This document shows positions 9,501 through 18,148 of a DNA stretch of 38,939 nt, one piece after another. The stretch is from Betaproteobacteria bacterium (GTDB taxonomy: Bacteria > Pseudomonadota > Gammaproteobacteria > Burkholderiales > Thiobacteraceae). Positions within the stretch are counted from its first letter, which is position 1. Each line of letters starts with the position of its first letter. Under the pieces are notes generated by a model that did no database searches, was not told the DNA's origin, and worked only from the letters and a program-made list of their open reading frames with translations. Position numbers and translations under genes: made by a program. Where the stretch lies: the NCBI GenBank assembly GCA_024641855.1, contig JAHECG010000016.1:1-38939 (forward strand). Direction: 5' to 3'.

Positions 9501-9577
9501 TATTCATTACGCCAGTGATCTATCTCTATCTGGATCGCTTTTCTGGCAGTGGACCACTAAAGTTGGTAAACGATTGA
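6509..9577 (+). CDS. RND family efflux transporter, HAE1-type inner-membrane pump
   Basis: 1022 residues, the usual length for hydrophobe/amphiphile efflux RND pumps of the MdtB/MdtC/AcrB group. It starts MNLSELCIRRPIMTVLLS, followed by the typical GEMPIAALPSYDSPTISVSA porter entry and LEFDQDRDVDGAALDVQAAL. TM4 carries GLVVDDAIVVLENIARH with the two proton-relay Asp residues (about 402-403). TM10 carries the conserved Lys in GIVKKNAIMMIDFA, and LLRFRPIMMTTSAALMGALP follows. It exports lipophilic drugs or other toxic compounds by proton antiport together with the adaptor encoded just upstream. The two genes share four bases. An outer-membrane factor must come from elsewhere in the genome. Substrate cannot be predicted. 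Confidence 0.93.
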   Translation: MNLSELCIRRPIMTVLLSASAVVAGVLAYGEMPIAALPSYDSPTISVSAALPGASPDTMASSVATPLERQFSTISGLAVISSTSTLGNTSITLEFDQDRDVDGAALDVQAALLSAQRALPVEMTSPPSYRKVNPADAPIVFLSLTSPSMPLSELNSFADNLISPVLSTLPGVAQIRINGQKKYAVRVRVNTEALTARNLSMDDIANALRSANANSPIGTLEGPRQTLTIQANRQLKNAAAFADLIVATAPGGGPVRLSDVATVEDSVESLKTASWANGERAITLSVLRQPGANTVATVDEIKAALPGLIAQMPSSVQLKMRNDRAKSIRLAIHDVQITLAITVILVVLVIFLFLRKVSATFIPALSLPISLLGTVALMHAFGYSLDNISLLAITIAVGLVVDDAIVVLENIARHVENGMPRLQAALTGSKEISFTIISISLSLVAVFIPIFFMPGVIGLLFHEFAAVLGISVLVSAIVSLTLIPLMASRYLAPGESTGRSLRWSAWFERGFTAVLAGYERGLDWSLRHRRTVLGIALSTFIATAILFSALPKGFFPTEDIGQAIITVEAVEDISFPAMAELLHRTGEVIRANPAVDTLIVNAADGNSGRMFMSLKPRGERPSQDKVFETLRREVRAIPGVKVFMNPIQNLRLGGRTSKSRYQYVMRSVRAEELRIAADALIERMGEEAIFRDVTSDAQLKGLQARLNINRDKASQLGVQIGDIRSALYSAFGERQVSTIYTSSDSFAVIMQVTDKNRVDESAFANIHVRAKNGALIALTSVANIEREVGPVAINHAGQLAALTISFNLAPGAALGDASKLIEKFKRELNFPTSILTSYGGEAAAFQSSQTSQVVLIVAALLVIYVLLGVLYESYIHPLTILSGLPSAAVGALAMLWLFNMELSIIAMIGILMLIGIVKKNAIMMIDFALDAQRNRGMAPFEAIRTACLLRFRPIMMTTSAALMGALPIALGLGEGSELRQPLGLSVVGGLLFSQVITLFITPVIYLYLDRFSGSGPLKLVND

Positions 9578-9610
9578 TATAAATTTCATTGCTTTAATAG
9601 GGAGATTGAG

Positions 9611-10174
9611 ATGCGGTTAAACCACTTATTGATGATGATTTTATTGAGTAGCACGTTACCGGCTTGGGGCGATGACTACACCATCGATTCGTCCCATACC
9701 TTCCCGTCATTTGAAATCGATCATTTGGGTTTTTCTACGACGCGTGGTCGCTTCAATAAGACACAAGGCAAGCTAATTTTGGATACAGAAAAGAAAACTG
9801 GCCGTATTGATATTACGATCAGCGCTGCATCTATCGACACCGGATTTGAGAAGTTGGAAGAGCATTTGCGCGGGGAGGATTATCTCGATGTTGCACGTTA
9901 CCCAACGTTGACTTTTAGCGGAACAAAATTTAATTTTATGGAAGATCGTTTGGTTTCGGTCCAAGGTAACCTTACGCTACATGGAGTCACACAGCCAGTC
10001 ACGTTAAGTGTCGCACGTTATAAATGCGGCATTAATTTGGCACGCTTGCGACATGTCTGCGGTGCTGAAATAGTCACACAGATCAAACGTTCTGAATTTG
10101 GTGTCAGTAAAGGTACCCCGTTTGTCGGGGATGACGTTAAAATTATGATCCAGGTTGAAGCCGCAAGAGATTAA
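9611..10174 (+). CDS. YceI-family periplasmic protein
   Basis: 187 residues. It has a signal peptide (MRLNHLLMMILLSSTLPAWG) and then a lipocalin-like YceI beta-barrel: DYTIDSSHTFPSFEIDHLGFSTTRGRF, SIDTGFEKLEEHLRGEDYLDVARYPTLTFSG, GNLTLHGVTQPVTL and a closing IKRSEFGVSKGTPFVGDDVKI. The family binds isoprenoid lipids, often polyprenyl quinones, in the periplasm and is linked to acid or osmotic stress. Two Cys residues (KCGINLARLRHVC) near the C-terminus could form a disulphide. GGGAG eight bases upstream supports the start. It lies 34 bases downstream of the RND pump on the same strand, so it may be read through from that operon; no terminator hairpin is seen between them. Confidence 0.92.
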   Translation: MRLNHLLMMILLSSTLPAWGDDYTIDSSHTFPSFEIDHLGFSTTRGRFNKTQGKLILDTEKKTGRIDITISAASIDTGFEKLEEHLRGEDYLDVARYPTLTFSGTKFNFMEDRLVSVQGNLTLHGVTQPVTLSVARYKCGINLARLRHVCGAEIVTQIKRSEFGVSKGTPFVGDDVKIMIQVEAARD

Positions 10175-10426
10175 TCCTCCGCCATTGAAATTGGCCCGCC
10201 AGCGTCGATAGTGCTTTATTTTTACCTTCATTAGCGAGCTGTGCGTCTAGTCGTCTATCGGATAGAACTTAATTAAATATTTTTGTGCGGCTATTGCCAA
10301 TGTCATTGGATATGCCTTGCTTTTTTCGGGTAAAACCTAGTTAAGGTTTGTGGGTGTTTTGCCGATATAAAAGATGGTTTGTCACAAGTTAAAACAACGA
10401 ATTTTTTTATATTTGGTGCTTATCGA

Positions 10427-11305
10427 ATGATGATTTCAAATCGTTTCAGCCAGTTACTACTTACTCTGGGCTTGTTAACGGTGTTAATAAGTCAGCCGCT
10501 TGTTGCGGAAACGATCGAAGCCAAGCTGCCAAGCGGCATTATTGCATCTGCTGAGTTGCATGTTGGAAAACCGGGTCTCCCGATGATCGTATTGATTCAC
10601 GGGTTCATGCAAACCCGAGAATTTCCTACCGTCAATCGATTGGCGGAAGGTTTGGGCAGTGCGGGCTATAGCACGTTATCGCCCACACTGTCTTTGGGGA
10701 TATCGCGTCGCGCACGTAGCTTGCCTTGTGAGGCAATTCATCGCCATACCCTGGAACAAGATGTGGCGGAAATCGATTTTTGGATGGATTGGATCGCGCG
10801 GCATAAACCGGGCCCCGTGGTTTTGGTGAGCCACAGTTACGGTAGTTTGCAAAGTCTGCTTTATGCGTCCAACAAACCTTCTGCGGCATTGCGTCAAGTG
10901 ATCGCGCTGAGTTTGGTCGATGCGGAACGCCAAGCACCCTCTTTAACCGTTAACACGATGCTTGGCGATGCAAAAAAACGTATTGCACGTGGCGATAAAG
11001 AATTGGTGAGTTATCCATTCGGCTATTGCAAGAAATATGTGAGCACGCCGCAGGGATTTTATTCTTATGCACACTGGACGCGCGCCGATATCTTGCAGCT
11101 CTCACGCAAAAGCAAAGTTCCACTGGAAGTGGTGATGGGGGGCGGCGACGATCGTATGGGTGAAGATTGGCCGGAGAAACTTCGTACGATCGGTAACCAT
11201 GTGCAAGTCATTGCAGGCGCGAATCATTTTTTTGATGCAGAGCACGAATTTGAAGTGTTGGATTTAACGCTATCCTTGTTGAATTCGAGTCGGGAAAAGA
11301 AATAA
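10427..11305 (+). CDS. Exported alpha/beta-hydrolase fold protein
   Basis: About 292 residues from the ATG at 10427, which begins a signal peptide ending near SQPLVAE; in-frame TTG codons upstream are ignored. The alpha/beta-hydrolase core is clear. The oxyanion region is VLIHGFMQTREF. The nucleophile elbow is VLVSHSYGSLQ, with Ser about 137, but its first small residue is Ser instead of the usual Gly of G-x-S-x-G. An acid-loop candidate is GGGDDRMGEDW, and the C-terminal His sits in GANHFFDAEHEF. It is a periplasmic serine hydrolase, likely an esterase or lipase-like enzyme, substrate unknown. The GGDEF-EAL gene starts two bases after its stop, so the pair forms an operon. The 250 bases upstream hold no feature I can name. 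Confidence 0.8.
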   Translation: MMISNRFSQLLLTLGLLTVLISQPLVAETIEAKLPSGIIASAELHVGKPGLPMIVLIHGFMQTREFPTVNRLAEGLGSAGYSTLSPTLSLGISRRARSLPCEAIHRHTLEQDVAEIDFWMDWIARHKPGPVVLVSHSYGSLQSLLYASNKPSAALRQVIALSLVDAERQAPSLTVNTMLGDAKKRIARGDKELVSYPFGYCKKYVSTPQGFYSYAHWTRADILQLSRKSKVPLEVVMGGGDDRMGEDWPEKLRTIGNHVQVIAGANHFFDAEHEFEVLDLTLSLLNSSREKK

Positions 11306-11306
11306 C

Positions 11307-13535
11307 ATGCCTTTATTTTCGCACCGCCAGCGTCGCCCCATAACGCTTACGCGGTTGACGGTATTTATACTGGCTTGCGTAACTTTATTGTTGATGATTG
11401 CCAGTAGTTTTTTTTTCGTTAACATTACGCGTATCGAACAAAGCTACGCTGCGAGTAATGAGCGATTTGCACGACAAGAACTGACCGAAGCCCTAGCCTT
11501 GATCGAAAAACACATGATGGACGTAGCAAAGGTGTTGGCAGCTTGGGATGAAACACGGCAACAGTTGGAAGACCCCGCTTATTACGCTTATTGGCGTAAC
11601 TCGCGCGTTATGTCCTCTGATATTTTACCTGCCACCACGGATGGTATTGAGTTATACGATGTGCACGGTCAGACGCTCTCCAAAGAAATGCGGAAGGGTG
11701 AAGCTTCCATGCCGTCGCACATCGGCCAGGAAAATCTTCGTCTGACGTTGTCGAGAGAAAGTGGTCATGATCATTTCCTGTTATTTTTCCCGATTTTTAA
11801 CGATACCGCACAGCAGCACCTCATCGGCTATGGTGGTCTCAAGGTTGATTTTAATGACGAGTTAAAAACATTACGCCGTTTTCTCTATGTGGATATGGCG
11901 AGTGTGCGTCTGACCCTAAAAGACCGGCAGCCGATTGCCTTTAGTCAAGTCGTACAACATATCGTTTTCAAAGCTCAACCTAGCGCAGAAATTGGGGCTT
12001 ACAAATTACTCATTTATCGTGTGATGACCCAAGTTGCGGTGATTGTATTGTTGGGTATGTTGCTCGGTTACTTTTTTGTCGTGGTGCTCGTAGCCAAACC
12101 GTTACGTCGTCTATCGGGACACATTGATGCGATGCGCGCTGGCCGGGTGGGATTGTTATCGGAAACTTATCGTGGGCTTGTGCCGGTAGCGGAATTGGAG
12201 AATGTCCGAATTTCGCTCAACGACTACCAAAGTAAGCTGGATGATATGCATGTCAACCTAGCGAATAAAAACGAAGAATTATGGAAGCTCGCGCATCACG
12301 ACCCACTTACAGGTATCTTTAACCGACGTGCTTTTGAAGATGATTGGGGTGCGTTGACGCGGCCCGGTGTGGCTTCGATTAATGTCGCTTTCCTGTTGTT
12401 TGACTGCGATCATTTTAAAACGATCAACGATACCTATGGTCATCATGTGGGTGATCTTGTGCTGCAAGGGATTGCTGAGTCACTGTACGGCGCGTTGCGA
12501 ACGGGCGACCGTTTATATCGCATGGGGGGTGATGAGTTTGCCACTATTCTGTATGAAACCGATATGGCGCTTGCAAGCCGTGTTTCTGAACGTTGCATTG
12601 AAGCGGTGAACGCATATGACTTCGCTGCTTTCGGTATCCATGAACCCGTACGGATTAGTATCGGAATTGCGCACAGTCACGATTTAACCAGCGCCGAATT
12701 GCTACACAAGCATGCCGACATCGCGATGTATCAAGCCAAACGGCCTGGCAGCACCAAAATGGCGATTTATACGGAAAGCTTGGCCCCTTTCAATCAGGCT
12801 ATGCTTTCCAGTCCGGAAACCTCGGCTGTCTATGCTGCGATCACTAATCCGAGTCTGCTGGAAATGCATTATCAAAAGATTGTTCAGCTACCCGCAGGTC
12901 GGGTGGAATATTTTGAAGCACTGGTTCGTATTCAGAACGGTGACGAGTTGCTGCACCCAGCGAGTATTTTTTCGGTCGTCGAAGCCAAGCGGCTAGAAAT
13001 AGAGTTCGATCAAGCGGTACTGGAACGTATCCGTTTGGATCTCGCGAGCGGCCTGATCCCCAGCGGTACCGGTATCTCGATCAATATCTCCGGCATGAGT
13101 ATCGTCACGCCGCAGATCACCGAAAAACTACTTGCGCTGAGCGAATTTATGCAGCGTTATAAGCTCGTGATCGAAGTCACGGAGACGTCCTTGATCACGC
13201 AGATCAGCCATGCTTCGGCTAATTTGAATCGCCTACGAAAAGCCGGTTTCGTGATTGCGCTGGATGATTTCGGTAGCGGTTACTCTTCGCTACGTTACCT
13301 GTCAACGATGCCGGTCGATGTTATCAAATTTGATATTTCGATGGTGCATTGCTTGAATGGCGAAGACCGGCAGCGCGTGATCGTTGAGAATCTCGCTAAG
13401 TTGATTAGTGAAGCTGGCTTCAAACTGGTTGCAGAAGGTATCGAATCACGCGAGACGTTGGCGCGTGTCACTGCGTTGGGCTTTACGCATGCACAAGGTT
13501 TTTATCTGGGGCGACCAGAAAGTCTCAAGCTTTAA
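11307..13535 (+). CDS. Membrane-bound diguanylate cyclase/phosphodiesterase (CHASE4-like, GGDEF, EAL)
   Basis: 742 residues. TM1 is at about 18-40, a periplasmic CHASE4-like sensor at about 41-235 and TM2 at about 238-264, followed by a HAMP-like linker. The GGDEF domain (about 328-490) has MGGDEF at 406-411 and an intact inhibitory I-site RTGD (398-401) exactly five residues before it. The EAL domain (about 500-740) keeps EAL (537-539), SINISG, EVTET, LDDFGSGYSS, VIKFD, VAEGIES and QGFYLGRP. Both active sites look competent, so the protein could make and break cyclic di-GMP, with the sensor choosing the direction. It is likely co-translated with the upstream exported hydrolase. A PilZ receptor is encoded at 15370-16284. 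Confidence 0.93.
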   Translation: MPLFSHRQRRPITLTRLTVFILACVTLLLMIASSFFFVNITRIEQSYAASNERFARQELTEALALIEKHMMDVAKVLAAWDETRQQLEDPAYYAYWRNSRVMSSDILPATTDGIELYDVHGQTLSKEMRKGEASMPSHIGQENLRLTLSRESGHDHFLLFFPIFNDTAQQHLIGYGGLKVDFNDELKTLRRFLYVDMASVRLTLKDRQPIAFSQVVQHIVFKAQPSAEIGAYKLLIYRVMTQVAVIVLLGMLLGYFFVVVLVAKPLRRLSGHIDAMRAGRVGLLSETYRGLVPVAELENVRISLNDYQSKLDDMHVNLANKNEELWKLAHHDPLTGIFNRRAFEDDWGALTRPGVASINVAFLLFDCDHFKTINDTYGHHVGDLVLQGIAESLYGALRTGDRLYRMGGDEFATILYETDMALASRVSERCIEAVNAYDFAAFGIHEPVRISIGIAHSHDLTSAELLHKHADIAMYQAKRPGSTKMAIYTESLAPFNQAMLSSPETSAVYAAITNPSLLEMHYQKIVQLPAGRVEYFEALVRIQNGDELLHPASIFSVVEAKRLEIEFDQAVLERIRLDLASGLIPSGTGISINISGMSIVTPQITEKLLALSEFMQRYKLVIEVTETSLITQISHASANLNRLRKAGFVIALDDFGSGYSSLRYLSTMPVDVIKFDISMVHCLNGEDRQRVIVENLAKLISEAGFKLVAEGIESRETLARVTALGFTHAQGFYLGRPESLKL

Positions 13536-13573
13536 GTTTCAGTCGCTTTAGTCTTTCTGGGCACACCTGCAAC

Positions 13574-15238
13574 TTAGCGGCTAATGGGTTTATATCGAAT
13601 GCGTTTTGGCTTTGCACCTTCCTCACCCAGTCGTTTCCGCTTGTCCGCCTCGTATTCCTGATAGTTGCCATTGAAGAAGGTCCAGTGTGATTCGCCTTCA
13701 CAAGCCAGTATGTGGGTGGCGATACGGTCGAGGAACCAACGATCATGAGAAATCACCAACACGCAGCCTGCAAATTCCAAAAGCGCATCTTCCAGTGCGC
13801 GCAAGGTTTCCACGTCGAGGTCGTTGGAAGGTTCGTCCAGTAGCAAGACATTGCCGCCGGCGATCAAGGTTTGGGCTAAATGAAAGCGTCCACGTTCACC
13901 GCCGGAAAGATTGCCAATAATTTTTTGCTGATCGCTGCCTTTAAAATTGAAACGCCCGAGGTAGGCACGTGCCGGCGTTTGATATTTCCCTACGGTGAGG
14001 ATGTCAGCGCCATTGGCGATGGAATCGAAAACAGATTTATCGTTCTCCAGTCCTTCGCGCGATTGATCGACAGCAGCAATTTTGACGGTGGCGCCAATCT
14101 CGATTGCACCGCTATCCGGCTGTTCTTTGCCAGTGATCATACGGAACAGGGTAGATTTACCCGCACCATTAGGGCCGATAATGCCGACGATGGCGCCGGC
14201 GGGCACGCTGAAGCTGAGGTCGTCAATCAGCAGTCGATCGCCGTAGCTCTTGCTAACGTTATTGAAGTCGATGACTTTGTCGCCGAGGCGATCGCCGACA
14301 GGAATAAATATTTCCTGGGTTTCGTTGCGTTGTTGATATTCCACCGAACTGAGTTCGTTGAAACGCGCTAAACGCGACTTGGATTTTGCTTGGCGTGCTT
14401 TGGGATTCTGTCGCACCCATTCCAATTCTTGCTTCATCGCCTTCATATGGGCATCGACTTGCTTTTGCTCAGTTTCCAGCCGTGCTTCTTTTTGCTCCAG
14501 CCAGCTTGAATAGTTGCCTTTCCAGGGAATACCGCGACCGCGATCCAATTCGAGAATCCATTCCGCTGCGTTGTCCAGGAAGTAGCGGTCATGGGTGACG
14601 GCGACGACAGTGCCGGGGAAGCGCACTAGAAACTGTTCCAGCCAATCGACGGATTCTGCATCCAAGTGGTTGGTGGGTTCGTCCAGTAACAGCATGTCGG
14701 GTTTGGATAGCAATAACTTGCACAGCGCAACACGGCGCTTTTCACCACCGGAGAGATGACCGATGTTGGCGTCCCAAGGTGGCAGACGCAGCGCGTCGGC
14801 GGCGATTTCCAATTGATGTTCGGCATCGCTGCCGGAGGTGGCGATGATGGCCTCGTATTTTGCCTGCTCCTCGGCTAGCTTATCGAAATCGGCATCCGGT
14901 TCGGCGTAGGCGGCGTACACGGCATCGAGTTTGGCTTGCGCTTCAAAAACTTCTCCCAAGCCACTCTCGACTTCTGCACGCACGGTTTTTTCGGGGTCGA
15001 GTTGTGGCTCTTGTGGCAAGTAACCGATGGAAATATTCGGTTGCCATTGCACTTCGCCTTCAAACTCTTTGTCTTCGCCGGCCATGATGCGCAAGACGGT
15101 AGATTTGCCGGAACCATTGAGGCCTAAGAGGCCGATCTTCGCGCCAGGGAAAAAGGAGAGTGAAATATCCTTGATGATTTGCCGCTTGGGCGGGACGATT
15201 TTGCTCACGCGGAGCATCGACATTACGTATTGGGCCAT
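13574..15238 (-). CDS. ettA: Energy-dependent translational throttle protein EttA (ABC-F)
   Basis: 554 residues, the usual EttA length. It has two ABC ATPase domains in one chain with no membrane part. Domain 1 has Walker A GLNGSGKST (39-47), signature LSGGEKRRVALC and Walker B LLLLDEPTNHLD. A P-site tRNA interaction motif linker rich in Lys/Glu (QKEARLETEQKQVDAHMKAM) follows. Domain 2 has GPNGAGKST, LSGGERGRFHLA and LLLDEPSNDLD. ABC-F EttA binds the ribosomal E site and gates entry into elongation according to the ATP/ADP ratio. It is convergent with the GGDEF-EAL gene (38 bases between the stops). The hairpin 39 bases upstream of its start ends the PilZ transcript, so ettA should have its own promoter. 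Confidence 0.96.
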   Translation of the reverse strand: MAQYVMSMLRVSKIVPPKRQIIKDISLSFFPGAKIGLLGLNGSGKSTVLRIMAGEDKEFEGEVQWQPNISIGYLPQEPQLDPEKTVRAEVESGLGEVFEAQAKLDAVYAAYAEPDADFDKLAEEQAKYEAIIATSGSDAEHQLEIAADALRLPPWDANIGHLSGGEKRRVALCKLLLSKPDMLLLDEPTNHLDAESVDWLEQFLVRFPGTVVAVTHDRYFLDNAAEWILELDRGRGIPWKGNYSSWLEQKEARLETEQKQVDAHMKAMKQELEWVRQNPKARQAKSKSRLARFNELSSVEYQQRNETQEIFIPVGDRLGDKVIDFNNVSKSYGDRLLIDDLSFSVPAGAIVGIIGPNGAGKSTLFRMITGKEQPDSGAIEIGATVKIAAVDQSREGLENDKSVFDSIANGADILTVGKYQTPARAYLGRFNFKGSDQQKIIGNLSGGERGRFHLAQTLIAGGNVLLLDEPSNDLDVETLRALEDALLEFAGCVLVISHDRWFLDRIATHILACEGESHWTFFNGNYQEYEADKRKRLGEEGAKPKRIRYKPISR

Positions 15239-15276
15239 AGCATCTCTTCAACAATAAAAGGGTGAACAGGAAACAA

Positions 15277-15300
15277 GCGGGGCCGCATCTGCGGCCCCGC
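15277..15300 (-). terminator. GC-rich hairpin after the PilZ gene
   Basis: Perfect 10-bp stem GCGGGGCCGC (15277-15286) and GCGGCCCCGC (15291-15300) with a 4-base loop. On the minus strand it is followed by TTGTTTCCTG, a modest T-tract. It lies between the PilZ gene and ettA, both on the minus strand. Confidence 0.75.
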
Positions 15301-15369
15301 GTTATGGGACACTATTTTACTGCTTTCGAAGATTTATGGGGATGCTGGTTTTGCGGGCACTGGAAAGAT

Positions 15370-16284
15370 TTAGTCTTCGGCTGAACCATCCATCATCTTT
15401 TGGTAAGCGAGGCTGTGCAGTAACAAGATGTCTTGTTGTTGTAATTCGTTGAATTGGATGCCATGGTGTTGCTTTTGTTTGTTCTCGCCGCTAGCGCCTT
15501 CGACTTGCGTGATCGAACGGATGATACCTTTGGTTTCAATATAACCATCGATTGGACCGAGTTTGATGCGAAAGATGATCAAAATGATATCGCCGACTTT
15601 TCCCAGTGTTTGGGCGGACGCAATCAATGCGCCACTCAGACTGACATTGAGAATAAGGCAAGGCATGCTCGGGGACGTTGCGCAGTCTGGTATTTGCACG
15701 GTGGCGATGATATTGACGGTTAAGCGTTTGGAGTTACGAATTTCAGCGCCTTGTAATTGCTTGGGGTAGCTCAGATGCAAATAGGGTGTTGGTGCATTGC
15801 ATACGCGGACGACGCTGGCAGTGAAGCCAAAGGCGGTTTTGCCGGTAAAGGCACGCACGATAAAATTTTGTCCTTCACGTATGAACATGACTTTGCCATC
15901 GTTGTTGGGTGTGCTGATCAACAAACTGACCCCCTTGATATGACCCAAATATTTTGCCAGGTGCCGTTCAGCTTCCGGCTCCGTGGAAATTTGTAGTTGT
16001 AGCCGACTACCGACGGGTAATTTAATTTCATCAAAATCGTAGTTGCTAGGGTCCGTATTGCTTTCGCCATTGGCCGTCGGTTTGGCCATCGGTACACCTT
16101 GTGCAGGTGATGCTTCGTTTTTTGATGTCCGAAATAGCCCTCGTTTGATCAGTCCTTCCAGCTGCGCGTGAGAGTCGATCATCTCGCCTGCGCGCATGAG
16201 CAGATTGCTGTTTTTATCTAAAAGCGCCCATGGTAAAGGCTTCCCGATCTCCAAATCGATACGTCGCAAGGGTATAAGTTTCAT
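15370..16284 (-). CDS. PilZ-domain cyclic di-GMP receptor (YcgR-N plus PilZ)
   Basis: 304 residues, cytoplasmic. The N-terminal part (1-52) resembles a short domain common in betaproteobacterial signalling proteins (IGKPLPWALLDKNSNLLMRAG, LIKRGLFR). A YcgR-N-like beta-barrel follows at about 85-175 (LPVGSRLQLQ, REGQNFIVRAFTGKTAFGFTASVVRV). A PilZ domain follows at about 180-295. Both cyclic di-GMP-binding motifs are intact: RxxxR as RNSKR (183-187) and N-x-S-x-x-G as NVSLSG (213-218). YcgR-type proteins act on flagellar motors or other outputs when cyclic di-GMP rises. The neighbouring GGDEF-EAL protein could supply or remove the ligand, although the genes are not in one operon. Confidence 0.88.
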   Translation of the reverse strand: MKLIPLRRIDLEIGKPLPWALLDKNSNLLMRAGEMIDSHAQLEGLIKRGLFRTSKNEASPAQGVPMAKPTANGESNTDPSNYDFDEIKLPVGSRLQLQISTEPEAERHLAKYLGHIKGVSLLISTPNNDGKVMFIREGQNFIVRAFTGKTAFGFTASVVRVCNAPTPYLHLSYPKQLQGAEIRNSKRLTVNIIATVQIPDCATSPSMPCLILNVSLSGALIASAQTLGKVGDIILIIFRIKLGPIDGYIETKGIIRSITQVEGASGENKQKQHHGIQFNELQQQDILLLHSLAYQKMMDGSAED

Positions 16285-16492
16285 GAATTTATTCGGTGTT
16301 TAGAAAAAGACTAAATACTTTAACGGCGCTTTCGTGCTGGAGTTTAGGAAAGTTAAGCGGAGGTATTTGGTAAAAAATCCGCTACAATTTCAATGTTGAT
16401 GGCATGAAATAAAGCTGCCATCGTGGTTTCAGTGTAATGTGGTTCACGAATGAATATGGCTGACTCAACCCGATTTTCTGGAGAATTCAATT

Positions 16493-17254
16493 ATGTTATT
16501 GCGACGTGTATTTGCTGCTTGCCTTGTGTTGTTGTTACCGCCAGCAGGGTTCGCCGTGGAATGTAGCGCTACCAGCGGCCCTGCGCGCGTGGCTTTGCTG
16601 GAGCTGTATACCTCGGAAGGGTGTAGCAGTTGCCCGCCCGCCGACCGTTGGGTAAGTCAACTTAAGTCGCAGGGCTTTACGGCGGATCGCATCATACCGT
16701 TGGCGTTGCATGTGGATTACTGGGATTACATCGGCTGGAAAGATCGCTTCGCCCACCCTATTTTTTCAACGCGCCAGCGTGAGATGGCGCGGTTGGCCGG
16801 ATCGGGCGTCGTGTATACGCCGCAAGTGATGATCAATGGCCGGGATTTTCGCGGTTGGTTTAGCAGCGGTAATCTTTCCCGGCAGTTGGATGATTTAAAG
16901 AAAGCGCCAGCGCGCGCCAATTTGCAACTCAAACTTTCCAGGCCGGCGGCGGATCGCGTTGACACCAGCGTTACGGTGAGCGGCCAAAAAGACAATCTCG
17001 TGCTTTACCTTGCGATTTATGAGAATGATCTTTGGTCCGATGTGGCTGCGGGTGAGAATACCGGCGTTAAGTTACATCATGATTATGTCGTGCGTGGCTG
17101 GCGTGGGCCCTTTCGGGTTGGCGATGCGCCTTTACTGCAAACCTTACAAATCAATCCGGAGTGGCAAAACGCTAAAACCGGAGTTGTGGCTTTCTTGCAA
17201 AATTCGGTGAGTGGTGAAGTGGTGCAGGCTTTGAATCTTAAAATGTGCAGTTAG
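16493..17254 (+). CDS. DUF1223 exported thioredoxin-fold protein
   Basis: 253 residues. It has a signal peptide (MLLRRVFAACLVLLLPPAGFA) and then the DUF1223 core: LLELYTSEGCSSCPPADRW with a CxxC pair at Cys44 and Cys47, LALHVDYWDYIGWKDRFA, and GVVYTPQVMINGRDFRGW. The YTPQ segment resembles the cis-Pro loop of thioredoxins. DUF1223 members are exported redox-like proteins without a settled function. TGGAGAA about nine bases upstream supports the ATG at 16493. It is transcribed divergently from the PilZ gene and ends in a strong terminator shared with the DUF599 gene. Confidence 0.9.
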   Translation: MLLRRVFAACLVLLLPPAGFAVECSATSGPARVALLELYTSEGCSSCPPADRWVSQLKSQGFTADRIIPLALHVDYWDYIGWKDRFAHPIFSTRQREMARLAGSGVVYTPQVMINGRDFRGWFSSGNLSRQLDDLKKAPARANLQLKLSRPAADRVDTSVTVSGQKDNLVLYLAIYENDLWSDVAAGENTGVKLHHDYVVRGWRGPFRVGDAPLLQTLQINPEWQNAKTGVVAFLQNSVSGEVVQALNLKMCS

Positions 17255-17264
17255 CTACAAAATG

Positions 17265-17293
17265 CAAAACGGCAGGGGTTACCTGCCGTTTTG
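17265..17293. terminator. Strong bidirectional terminator
   Basis: Perfect 12-bp stem CAAAACGGCAGG (17265-17276) and CCTGCCGTTTTG (17282-17293) with a 5-base loop. A- and T-runs lie in the stem base, so it works on both strands. It separates the convergent DUF1223 and DUF599 genes. Confidence 0.88.
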
Positions 17294-17357
17294 GTATTGC
17301 GCTGCACAATCAGGGGAGTGCAGTACTACGCGCTCTTGCTCAAAACACGCACTAAAT

Positions 17358-18098
17358 TCAATTGGCGTATTTCGCTTGCAGATTGATGACGGCACCAGTC
17401 TTGGGGATTGAGGACAACGGCGCGACTTCGGCGATGTCTTCGGGTTCGCTGCGATCGAGATGATACAGGGCGACTACGAGTCCCACTGAGGACAGGATTA
17501 GAAAATACGGGCCAAACAGCCAGAACACTAAGGGGATTGCGAAGAAGAAGGCGCGCATACCAATGGCGAACATATTCCCGGCGCGTTGCATCCTGCGGCC
17601 AACGGCTTTGGGGCTTAGGTTGTGGTTAAGATTGTGCTCAGGCACGTTGATCATGAATACAACGTGGTTAGCCAAGCGCACTGACATGGCGAAGGCAAAG
17701 AACGCCACAATGAAATCCACCAGCATCAACATCACTTTCAGAATCCACAACTCAGTTGCGTGAGAGCCGACAATGCTCAGTGCGTGCCAGCTGTGCGAGA
17801 TGTTTTCGGCTTGGCCGGATAGCGTCAGCGTGCCGACGATAAGGAGTGCGGCAGTGGAAGCCATGAGCGATGCGCCCATGACGAAGTTGCGCAGCGTTTG
17901 CACTGCCATCACATCCTTGTTGGTGTTGCGCATGATATTTTCCACCCAGAGTTTACGCGCCAAAGCGTTCACGCCATGAATGGTGTAGGTGGGGTTGTCA
18001 CGCGTCTTGATATGCAGAAAGTAGTAATAGGCGGAAACCACCAGGGCGCTGATGATGAAAGCCGTTAAGTCCGTTTGTAATTCAAATAATATATTCAT
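17358..18098 (-). CDS. DUF599 integral membrane protein
   Basis: 246 residues. Four or five hydrophobic segments are readable (about 10-28, 72-92, 117-140, 180-212). The DUF599 signature is present: RKLWVENIMRN, AVQTLRNFVMGASLMASTAALLIVGTL, and a later RMQRAGNMFAIGMRAFFFAIPLVFWLFGP. Function of the family is unknown. It lies 50 bases downstream of a 69-codon gene on the same strand, with no terminator between them. The sigma-54-type promoter at 18401-18416 therefore probably drives both. Confidence 0.88.
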   Translation of the reverse strand: MNILFELQTDLTAFIISALVVSAYYYFLHIKTRDNPTYTIHGVNALARKLWVENIMRNTNKDVMAVQTLRNFVMGASLMASTAALLIVGTLTLSGQAENISHSWHALSIVGSHATELWILKVMLMLVDFIVAFFAFAMSVRLANHVVFMINVPEHNLNHNLSPKAVGRRMQRAGNMFAIGMRAFFFAIPLVFWLFGPYFLILSSVGLVVALYHLDRSEPEDIAEVAPLSSIPKTGAVINLQAKYAN

Positions 18099-18148
18099 CT
18101 TTCAATACCTCAAAAATTCTTTAGCCGTTTTGTTGCGTTGCCTACTAT

